This document shows, one piece after another, positions 1-5,619 of a stretch of DNA of 8,148 nucleotides. The stretch spans positions 1 through 8,148 of the forward strand of contig CALKIW010000069.1 of the NCBI GenBank assembly GCA_937995875.1. The letters are read 5' to 3'. This stretch comes from an uncultured Bacteroidales bacterium. GTDB lineage: Bacteria > Bacteroidota > Bacteroidia > Bacteroidales > Bacteroidaceae. The notes below the pieces were generated by a model. The model made no database searches and had not been told where the DNA came from. It saw only the letters and a program-made list of their open reading frames with translations. How positions within the stretch are numbered: position 1 is the first letter of the stretch; the number at the start of each line of letters is the position of its first letter. Both the position numbers and the translations under genes were made by a program.

Positions 1-430
1 TGCTCAGGTGCTTATAAAAAACATTAAATTATAGTGTTGCGGAAATAAGGATTATGAAAAATATAATCAGCAAGATGCTGCACTTTTTATGGGAGTTTCA
101 AGACCTACATTAACTCGTATCTGCATGTCGGCTCGTGAGAAGATTGCGATGGCGATGGTCGAAGGGAGAAAGATTATCATTGAGGGGGGGAAAGTTGAAC
201 TAGATAATGAATGGATGTACTGCTCTTCTTGTGGTTGTTATTTTGTGCGTAATGAAGGTACTGAAACGATATTGGGTTGCGCGTTATGCGGATCACCAAA
301 TATAAAGCCGTTCTCGAGTGAAGAGATGACTCTACAGATAGAAGGCGGAACAAGGCATTTGTATTGTGGAAGAGGTAAATGCAGAGGGAGAAGACGACAG
401 AGATGTGGTGGTAATGAAGATATTTTTTAA
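1..430 (+). pseudogene. DUF134 (UPF0251) family HTH protein, 5' end broken and running off the window
   Basis: The clean open frame runs 89-430 (113 codons). It opens with MGVSRPTLTRI and SAREKIA, then VEGRKIIIEGGKVELDNEW, the HTH and following segment typical of DUF134 proteins. A Cys pair, CSSCGC, follows and a second, CALCG; the tail is basic (GRGKCRGRRRQR). The family's N-terminal part should precede the HTH. Family-like residues do continue upstream of 89 in the same frame (DYEKYNQQDAALF, from about position 50), but that frame hits TAG at 32-34. Fragments resembling the rest of the N-terminus (CSGAYKK at 1-21, LNYSVAEIR at 24-50) lie in two other frames. I infer at least two indels, or sequence errors. 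If the protein is made from ATG 89 it lacks the first helix of the HTH. DUF134 genes often accompany NifX-like genes, as here, and may regulate them (inference). Family assignment is firm; the broken state is less so. Confidence 0.7.
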
Positions 431-443
431 ATAATATATAATT

Positions 444-764
444 ATGAAAGTAGCTATAACTAGTACAGGTGATTCATTAGACAGTGCGATGGATCCTCGC
501 TTTGGAAGATGTGCTTTTTTTGCATTGTATGATACGGAGACTAAGAAAGTGGAGTTTATATTGAACACGGCCAAGACGGCAGAAGAAGGAGCTGGTCCGG
601 CTGCCGTGCAAATAGTAGCTCCTCACCAAGTCGTGAAGATTATATCGGGTGATTTTGGAGTTAAGATTAAGTCGCTCTTGACTGATCTTAAGATTCAGAT
701 GATAGTGATGAAGCAGGAAAAAACGATTAAAGAGATTATTGATTTGCTGAATCAACAAGTATAG
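444..764 (+). CDS. NifX/MTH1175-like iron-molybdenum cofactor-binding domain protein (copy 1)
   Basis: This 106-residue single-domain protein belongs to the dinitrogenase iron-molybdenum cofactor-binding family (NifB/NifX/NifY C-terminal domain; MTH1175-like). Visible hallmarks are the N-terminal strand MKVAITSTG, the segment DSAMDPRFGRCAFF with one cysteine at residue 23, an internal GAGPAAVQ segment, and ISGDFG at 68-72, where the family usually has a Gly-rich loop. Relatives carry or bind Fe-S-Mo type clusters on NifX, or a Mo-Cu-S cluster in orange protein; others have no known ligand. Length is normal for a stand-alone domain. It starts 13 nt after the DUF134 stop, behind an A/T-rich leader with no Shine-Dalgarno sequence, and is followed 25 nt later by a second family member. 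With no nitrogenase genes in view, a general metal-sulfur cluster carrier role is more likely than nitrogen fixation (inference). Confidence 0.9.
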   Translation: MKVAITSTGDSLDSAMDPRFGRCAFFALYDTETKKVEFILNTAKTAEEGAGPAAVQIVAPHQVVKIISGDFGVKIKSLLTDLKIQMIVMKQEKTIKEIIDLLNQQV

Positions 765-789
765 TACTGATATATAATTGAATAGAAAA

Positions 790-1134
790 ATGAATAAAAA
801 AATTGCGATCCCCACAGAAGGGGGGAAATTATGTGCTCACTTTGGTCATTGTGAATCATTTTATATGGCAACCATTCAAGAAGGTTTAATTGTTGAAGAA
901 ACAATGGTTACACCACCGGCGCATGAACCCGGATTGTATCCGGCATGGGTTGGTCAACAGGGCGTTGGAACAGTAATAGCAGGAGGTATGGGTGAAAAGG
1001 CTAAAGAACTGTTCCGTCAAGAGAATATTCAGGTTTTTGTAGGTGCAGATGCTAAAACTCCTAGGGAATTGGTTGAAGACTTTTTAAAGAATTCGCTAGT
1101 TACGGGAGAGAATAGCTGTAATCACGATCATTAA
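790..1134 (+). CDS. NifX/MTH1175-like iron-molybdenum cofactor-binding domain protein (copy 2), His/Cys tail
   Basis: This is a second, divergent member of the NifX/MTH1175-like family (114 residues from ATG 790). The start KKIAIPTEGG leads into AHFGHCESF (Cys21), the family's PRFGRC/HFGHC position, and GTVIAGGMGEKAKELF matches the second half of the fold. The ending ENSCNHDH adds one Cys and two His that copy 1 lacks, a possible extra metal-binding tail. An in-frame TTG at 778 could add four residues (MNRK), but ATG 790 places the first beta strand as in copy 1, so I prefer it. The stop overlaps the next start by one base (TAATG), implying translational coupling to the ferredoxin-ATPase. The copies probably carry different clusters or act as a pair (inference). 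Confidence 0.9.
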   Translation: MNKKIAIPTEGGKLCAHFGHCESFYMATIQEGLIVEETMVTPPAHEPGLYPAWVGQQGVGTVIAGGMGEKAKELFRQENIQVFVGADAKTPRELVEDFLKNSLVTGENSCNHDH

Positions 1135-2003
1135 TGAAGATTGCAGTTGCTAGTGGTAAGGGTGGAACAGGAAAAACGTTTGTTGCGGTTAACTTGTTTC
1201 ATTCTTTAAAAAATAAAGGTAAGTGTGTAGCGTTGGCTGACTGTGATGTTGAGGTCCCTAATGCTTTGGCTTTCTTTGAAGCTGATTTGTGTAATGAAAT
1301 AGAAGTTACTGAATTCAGGCCTATTATTCATAACGATCAATGTGTCTTTTGTGGAAAATGTGTGGAATATTGTGAATATCATGCTATTTTTTATATGCCT
1401 TCTTCTCGCTACATCAGGTTGCTCAATGATTTATGTCATGGATGTGCTGCATGCAGCGTTGCTTGTGAGTCGGGTGCAATTGAAAATTCAAGTACTGTAG
1501 TCGGGACTGTCTCTTCTTATAAGTATCAGAATAGTGTTTGTTTAGCAGAGGGAAGAATGACAACCGGGCATCCTTCACCGGTTCCGCTCATTAAAGCAAC
1601 CATGAAGAATGCATTTCAAGATCAATCTGAATATGAACTTTATGATTCGCCTCCCGGTACATCTTGTCCTTTTATTCAAACGGTTGCAAAATCTGATTTT
1701 GTTATTTTGGTAACAGAACCAACTCCTTTTGGACTGAGCGATTTGAAACAAGCTATTGATACTCTTCTGACAATGGGTAAAGCCTTTGGAGTTGTTATTA
1801 ATCGAGCTGGTTTGGGCGATAGGGAGGTTTATGATTATTTAGAAAGGAATGGTTATACTTTGTTGGCTGAGATTCCTTTTGAGGAAGAGATAGCCCGTTT
1901 GTATTCCGAAGGAAAAGTTGTATCTGAACATCACGAAGGTGCTAATAGAGTATTTCACAGTCTTGCCGATAAATTGATAGCATATGGAAATAGCAGTAAT
2001 TAG
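1134..2003 (+). CDS. MinD/ParA-superfamily P-loop ATPase with inserted 2[4Fe-4S] ferredoxin domain (copy 1)
   Basis: This is a 289-residue cytoplasmic ATPase. The deviant Walker A loop SGKGGTGKT spans residues 7-15, the ADCDVEVPN switch I region is near 36-43, and DSPPGTSCP at 171-179 is the switch II/Walker B region. A two-cluster ferredoxin domain is inserted after the first third: Cys70, 73, 76, 80 and Cys101, 104, 107, 111, each in CxxCxxCxxxC spacing. Neither fourth Cys is followed by the usual Pro (both by Glu), so the clusters may differ in environment from those of copy 2. Members of this COG1149-type family occur in pairs, for example in the ORP locus of Desulfovibrio, but their chemistry is largely undefined. 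ATP-driven cluster transfer or electron delivery is an inference. The start overlaps the NifX-like gene by 1 nt and the end overlaps copy 2 by 20 nt, so the genes are probably translated together. Confidence 0.93.
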   Translation: MKIAVASGKGGTGKTFVAVNLFHSLKNKGKCVALADCDVEVPNALAFFEADLCNEIEVTEFRPIIHNDQCVFCGKCVEYCEYHAIFYMPSSRYIRLLNDLCHGCAACSVACESGAIENSSTVVGTVSSYKYQNSVCLAEGRMTTGHPSPVPLIKATMKNAFQDQSEYELYDSPPGTSCPFIQTVAKSDFVILVTEPTPFGLSDLKQAIDTLLTMGKAFGVVINRAGLGDREVYDYLERNGYTLLAEIPFEEEIARLYSEGKVVSEHHEGANRVFHSLADKLIAYGNSSN

Positions 2004-2844
2004 TGGAAAAGGAGGGACCGGAAAGTCAAGTATAAGTGCAGCATTTATGTCATTGGTGTCAAATGTGATGGCGGTGGATTGTGATGTTGATGCCTCAAAC
2101 TTGTATTTACTGTTTCATCCTTTTCATGATAAGGAACTTGTGTTTGTTTCCGGTAAGCATGCAAAAGTCGATAATGAAGCCTGCATTGGCTGTGGGCGAT
2201 GTGAAGAGTTATGTCGTTTTGATGCTATAGAAATGACACAGGGTAAAGCCGTTATTGATGAAATTAGTTGTGATGGTTGTGCGTTATGTTACCGGATTTG
2301 CCCCGTAGACGCGATAACTATGATTCCTGTTGATAAAAGCCGAATGTATATAGGTACTTTTCGTCATGGAAATATGGTATACGGTCGTTTGGCTCCCGGC
2401 GAGGAAAATTCCGGTAAAATGGTGAATCAAATTCGGGAGATCAGTAAGAATATAGCGAAGGAGAAACTTTGTCCCGTAACAATACTAGATGGACCTCCAG
2501 GAATTGGTTGCCCTGTTCTGTCAACAATAACAGGAGTTGATAAGGTTGTTATTGTAACCGAACCCACTTTGTCGGGATTCTCAGACTTAAAGCGCGCGGT
2601 AGAGTTAGTTCGGCAGTATTCACTTCCTACGTATGTGATTATTAATAAGTGTACTCTGAATCAAACAGTTGCACGACAAGTGGAAGATTGGTGTGCACAA
2701 ATAAATGTACCGGTAGTTGCACTATTGCCTTTTTCCCCTGAAATGGTTGAGGCTTTGGTTGAGGGAAAAACAATTGTGGAGTATCGTCCTCAGTCTGATA
2801 TGACAAACTTGCTTAAGAAGGCTCTTTCGGAGATACTTTTTTAA
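1984..2844 (+). CDS. MinD/ParA-superfamily P-loop ATPase with inserted 2[4Fe-4S] ferredoxin domain (copy 2)
   Basis: This 286-residue protein is a paralogue of the preceding gene with the same plan. The Walker A loop SGKGGTGKS is at residues 7-15, VDCDVDASN at 31-39, and switch II LDGPPGIGCP at 168-177. The inserted ferredoxin has Cys67, 70, 73, 77 and Cys96, 99, 102, 106, the last followed by the classic Pro (CPVDAI). The switch II signatures differ (DGPPGIGCP here, DSPPGTSCP in copy 1), matching the two subtypes that normally occur side by side in this family, which suggests a heterodimer (inference). A Cys lies just after switch II in both (Cys176 here, Cys178 in copy 1) and could be a cluster ligand at the dimer interface, as in other metal-trafficking P-loop ATPases. 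The start lies inside copy 1, with no Shine-Dalgarno sequence. It is followed by the only sizeable gap of the window. Confidence 0.93.
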   Translation: MEIAVISGKGGTGKSSISAAFMSLVSNVMAVDCDVDASNLYLLFHPFHDKELVFVSGKHAKVDNEACIGCGRCEELCRFDAIEMTQGKAVIDEISCDGCALCYRICPVDAITMIPVDKSRMYIGTFRHGNMVYGRLAPGEENSGKMVNQIREISKNIAKEKLCPVTILDGPPGIGCPVLSTITGVDKVVIVTEPTLSGFSDLKRAVELVRQYSLPTYVIINKCTLNQTVARQVEDWCAQINVPVVALLPFSPEMVEALVEGKTIVEYRPQSDMTNLLKKALSEILF

Positions 2845-2893
2845 AATATAATTTGTGTTTTAGTGTTTTTTGCTTGTTTCTTTTGAATATCCG

Positions 2894-2938
2894 CCAGACT
2901 GAAAAATGATTTTTTTCGTCTGGAGGATTTATCTCCAG
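2894..2938 (+). promoter_or_regulatory. Two mutually exclusive hairpins in the 109-nt gap before the thioesterase gene
   Basis: The segment CCAGAC (2894-2899) can pair with GTCTGG (2918-2923). The stem continues, after one mismatch, through a G-T pair and five A-T pairs to a TGAT loop. The segment CTGGAG (2920-2925) can instead pair with CTCCAG (2933-2938) across a 7-nt loop. The two stems share bases 2920-2923, so only one can form at a time. There is no T tract after either stem, so neither is a textbook intrinsic terminator. An attenuator, a processing site or a protein-binding leader are all possible. The upstream part of the gap (2845-2893) is T-rich, and I see no exact Bacteroidota TAnnTTTG promoter box. 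TAATTTG at 2849-2855 is one base short. Confidence 0.35.
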
Positions 2939-2953
2939 TATTGATTAATATTT

Positions 2954-3699
2954 ATGAATGAGAATATAAAAATAGGTAGCTATCCTTTTATTGTAGAGGA
3001 TTTTCACGCGGATTATACGGGCAAGCTGTCTTTTAGTGTGTTAGGTAATCACCTTCTGAACTGCTCTAATTTGCATGCCCGACAGTTTGGATTCGGCATG
3101 GGCACTACAATCAGGAGGCATATACATGGGTTATTTCAAGATTAGTGATTCAATTAGAGGAGCCCCTTTATAAAAACGAGCCTTTTACTTTGCACACATG
3201 GGTTAGTAAGGTTTACCATTATTTTATTAATAGGGAGTATACTTTGATTAATAGCGATAACCGATTGGTTGGAAAAGCCCATGCCGTTTGGGCTTTAATT
3301 CATGAAGCCGATCGTACTCCGGTTAATCTGAATCGTTTTTTTGATCGAATTATTACTGATTCTGTTTGCGATGAAATCCATGCGCTTTCTACATCGAAAG
3401 AACGTTTTAAATTAAAAGAAACGATTCCTTGTTTTGAACATAAAGTGACCTATGGCGACTTAGACATCAATGGTCATGTTAATAGCATAAAGTATATAGA
3501 ATGTATACTTAACTCTTTTTCTTTGGATGTTTATAATCACGGCGGATTATATAAGCTGGAAATTGCTTACGTTGAGGAAACTTCTTATGGAGATCGTCTT
3601 CTCTTATATAAGGAAGACATGGGCTGTAATTCTTTTTATGTTGAAATAAGGAAAGATACAGATGAAATAGTTTGCCGGTGCAAGCTATTCTTTAAATGA
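2954..3699 (+). pseudogene. Acyl-ACP thioesterase (FatA/FatB-like) gene split by a one-base deletion
   Basis: The two open frames together match the Bacteroidales acyl-ACP thioesterase (PF01643 family; cytoplasmic, releases fatty acids from acyl-carrier protein; two hotdog domains). The first frame, 2954-3145 (63 codons), has IGSYPF, the LGNHLLNCSNLHA block and FGFGMGTT, then drifts into unrelated residues to a TAG at 3143. In the neighbouring frame the homology resumes at once (NQEAYTWVISRL, from about 3109) and continues to 3699. It includes YGDLDINGHVNSIKYIE at about 3454-3504, holding the conserved Asn and His of the second hotdog, and AYVEETSYGD. Adding one base near 3107-3111 restores about 248 residues, the usual family length. 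The apparent second start, GTG 3145, overlaps the stop (TAGTG) but lies inside the homology, so it is not the native start. This may be a recent pseudogene, a sequence error or, less likely, two pieces made by coupled translation. Its link to the metal genes is unclear. Confidence 0.85.
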
Positions 3700-3718
3700 T
3701 TCTGTTTTATAGTTTATC

Positions 3719-5155
3719 ATGTTTGATAATTTATTTAAGAAAAATAGATCTCAGGAATATAAATACGGATTTCAAACGGATGTAGACACTTCTGTTTTAA
3801 AGGAGGGTTTGAGCGAAGAAACCCTATATTATATTTCTTCACGCAAGCAGGAGCCTTCGTGGATGCTTGAATTTAGACTGGAAGCATATCGATATTGGAA
3901 AACGTTGTCAATGCCTCAATGGGGAAATTTGCACATTCCTGATATTGATTTTCAGTCAATAAGCTATTATGCAGAACCTTGCCCTTCATCCGCTAATGAT
4001 AACCAGAGTGCTTTTGATGCTCAACTGATTGATACATTTGATAAATTGGGTGTACCGCTTTCTGCCGGCCAATCTACCGGAGTGGCAGTGGAAGCAATTA
4101 TGGATTCTGTATCAGTGAAAACCACTTTTAGTGAAGTCTTAAAAAGTAAAGGAATTCTTTTTTGCTCCATTAGCGAAGCGGTGAAGCTTTATCCTGAGCT
4201 GGTGAGGCAATACCTTGGAAGTGTGATTTCTTATAAAGATAATTTTTTTGCTGCGCTTAATACTGCCGTTTTTACTGAAGGATCTTTTGTTTTTATTCCT
4301 CGTGGAGTGAGGTGTCCGATGGAGCTTTCTGCTTATTTCCGTATCAACAGCGGTGAAACCGGACAGTTCTCAAGGACCTTGATTATAGCAGAAGATGATA
4401 GTTATCTTTCTTATTTGGAAGGATGTACTGCACCCGTACGAACCAAGTGCCAACTGAATGCCGCTGTAGTTGAAGTTGTGGTGATGAATCGTGCAGAGGT
4501 AAAATTCAGTACCATTCAGAATTGGTATCCCGGTGATAAAAATGGAATAGGCGGGATATATAATCTGGTGACTAAAAGAGGTCTTTGCTTGGGTGAGCAT
4601 AGTCGTTTGTCATGGACTCAGGTGGAAACTGGCTCTGCTATTACTTCGAAATACCCTTCTTGCTTGCTAATGGGCGATTATTCTTCGGCTGAGTTTTATT
4701 CAGTAGCAGTGACGAATAATCATCAGCAGGCTGATACCGGAGCTAAAATGTTGCACTATGGTAAACATACTAGTAGCCGTGTAGTCAGTAAAGGTATCTC
4801 ATCAGGTGAGAGTCAGAATACATATCGCGGCTTAATTTATGTTGACCCAAAGGCCGATTACTCGCGTAACTATAGTCAGTGTGACAGCTTGCTAATTGGT
4901 TCTTCTTGTGGAGCACATACTTTTCCTTGTATTGAGAATAGAAATGACTCTTCAACCGTTGAACATGAAGCTACTACTTCAAAAATCAGTGAGGAGCAGA
5001 TTTTTTATTGTAATCAACGAGGCATACCTACAGAGACGGCTGTTGGACTTATTGTGAACGGGTATGTGCGTGACGTAATAGAAAAACTACCTCTGGAATA
5101 TGCGGTTGAGGCTCAGAAGCTTTTGGAATTATCTTTAGACAGTAGTGTTGGATGA
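3719..5155 (+). CDS. sufB: SufB, Fe-S cluster assembly scaffold protein (no sufC/sufD alongside)
   Basis: This is full-length SufB (478 residues), normally the scaffold of the SufBCD complex where Fe-S clusters are built from sulfur delivered by SufS with SufC ATPase help. The family pattern is continuous: YKYGF near residue 15, EPSWMLEFRLEAYRYW, GVAVEAIMDSVSVKTTF, the NFFAALNTAVF and GSFVFIPRGVRCPMELSAYFRIN core, YLEGCTAP (Cys236), QNWYPGD, SWTQVETGSAIT, YSQCDSLLIG (Cys388), GAHTFP, EHEATTS (Glu415, His416, Glu417) and the ending EYAVEAQKLLELSLDSSVG. By spacing, Cys388 and E415-H416-E417 correspond to E. coli SufB Cys405 and Glu432-His433-Glu434, reported as essential, and Cys236 to the other conserved Cys (E. 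coli Cys254). It therefore looks catalytically competent. It begins 19 nt after the thioesterase stop and is followed by a ferredoxin rather than sufC. Partners must be encoded elsewhere, or this is a specialised copy. Confidence 0.95.
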   Translation: MFDNLFKKNRSQEYKYGFQTDVDTSVLKEGLSEETLYYISSRKQEPSWMLEFRLEAYRYWKTLSMPQWGNLHIPDIDFQSISYYAEPCPSSANDNQSAFDAQLIDTFDKLGVPLSAGQSTGVAVEAIMDSVSVKTTFSEVLKSKGILFCSISEAVKLYPELVRQYLGSVISYKDNFFAALNTAVFTEGSFVFIPRGVRCPMELSAYFRINSGETGQFSRTLIIAEDDSYLSYLEGCTAPVRTKCQLNAAVVEVVVMNRAEVKFSTIQNWYPGDKNGIGGIYNLVTKRGLCLGEHSRLSWTQVETGSAITSKYPSCLLMGDYSSAEFYSVAVTNNHQQADTGAKMLHYGKHTSSRVVSKGISSGESQNTYRGLIYVDPKADYSRNYSQCDSLLIGSSCGAHTFPCIENRNDSSTVEHEATTSKISEEQIFYCNQRGIPTETAVGLIVNGYVRDVIEKLPLEYAVEAQKLLELSLDSSVG

Positions 5156-5179
5156 AAAAACAATAAATTTTTAAATAGG

Positions 5180-5599
5180 ATGTTTGGAAGAAGATTACGT
5201 ATGTTTAGAAATTTGGGTGCCGGTCGTGGCCGTAACCAAATGAATCATGTTCAATCATGTGTTTGTCCGGTATGTGGTTATAGTGTTCAACATGAAAGAG
5301 GAGTTCCTTGTCGTTCGCTATTATGCCCAAAATGCAATGTGCCTTTAGTGCCTGATGATTTAGTGGAAGCTACCATTTTAGGTTTGGGTTATAGCAAAGA
5401 TTCTCCTGTTTTACCGCGTAGAGGGGTGTCGGCTTTTCCGGTTGTGAACAAAGATTTGTGCACGGGTTGTGGTACTTGTGTAGATATTTGTCCCAAAGGT
5501 GCTATTGATATAATTGATGGAGTTGCAGTTATTGATAACAGTAAGTGCAAGAAATGCAGACTATGTATTCAGGCTTGTCCCATGGATGCAATTTCATAA
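5180..5599 (+). CDS. Zinc-ribbon/2[4Fe-4S] ferredoxin fusion protein
   Basis: This is a 139-residue cytoplasmic protein in three parts. Residues 1-20 are Arg/Gly-rich with three Met. Residues 27-52 form a rubredoxin- or zinc-ribbon-like module: CPVCGY (Cys29, Cys32) and CPKC (Cys49, Cys52), with extra Cys27 and Cys44. Residues 91-139 form a bacterial ferredoxin with CTGCGTCVDICP (Cys94, 97, 100, 104) and CKKCRLCIQACP (Cys123, 126, 129, 133), both in canonical CxxCxxCxxxCP form, predicting two [4Fe-4S] clusters. It is likely an electron carrier or cluster shuttle for neighbouring SufB, Mrp and ATPase proteins (inference from position). The first ATG, 5180, lies 24 nt after sufB; ATG 5201 is an alternative that would drop seven residues. 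No Shine-Dalgarno is convincing. A rubredoxin-type iron site instead of zinc cannot be excluded from sequence. Confidence 0.88.
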   Translation: MFGRRLRMFRNLGAGRGRNQMNHVQSCVCPVCGYSVQHERGVPCRSLLCPKCNVPLVPDDLVEATILGLGYSKDSPVLPRRGVSAFPVVNKDLCTGCGTCVDICPKGAIDIIDGVAVIDNSKCKKCRLCIQACPMDAIS

Positions 5600-5619
5600 C
5601 TAGGTAATTTATATTATAT

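Noticed and set aside
778..789. TTG 778 as start of the second NifX-like gene
   Set aside because: ATG 790 aligns with the first strand of the domain as in copy 1, and the four extra residues add nothing recognisable.
332..815. Minus-strand reading frames opposite the DUF134 and first NifX-like genes
   Set aside because: They lie antisense to a well-supported gene, have low-complexity hydrophobic or Ser-rich translations, and no recognisable domain.
444..1134. Nitrogen-fixation (nif) locus
   Set aside because: Only NifX-type domains are present. There is no nifH, D, K, E, N or B, and stand-alone domains of this family are common in non-fixing anaerobes.
2894..2923. Intrinsic terminator after the ATPase pair
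   Set aside because: A stem is present, but the T run is inside the stem rather than after it, so it does not fit a rho-independent terminator.
3100..3150. Programmed ribosomal frameshift in the thioesterase gene
   Set aside because: The bases around the frame change (ACTACAATCAGG) contain no slippery run and I saw no strong downstream stem. A plain one-base deletion or read error is simpler.
3145..3699. Independent short thioesterase gene starting at GTG 3145
   Set aside because: Family homology continues upstream of GTG 3145 in the same frame to about 3109, so this GTG is internal.
4370..4600. Minus-strand frame inside sufB
   Set aside because: It is wholly antisense to a strongly conserved SufB core and has no domain signal.
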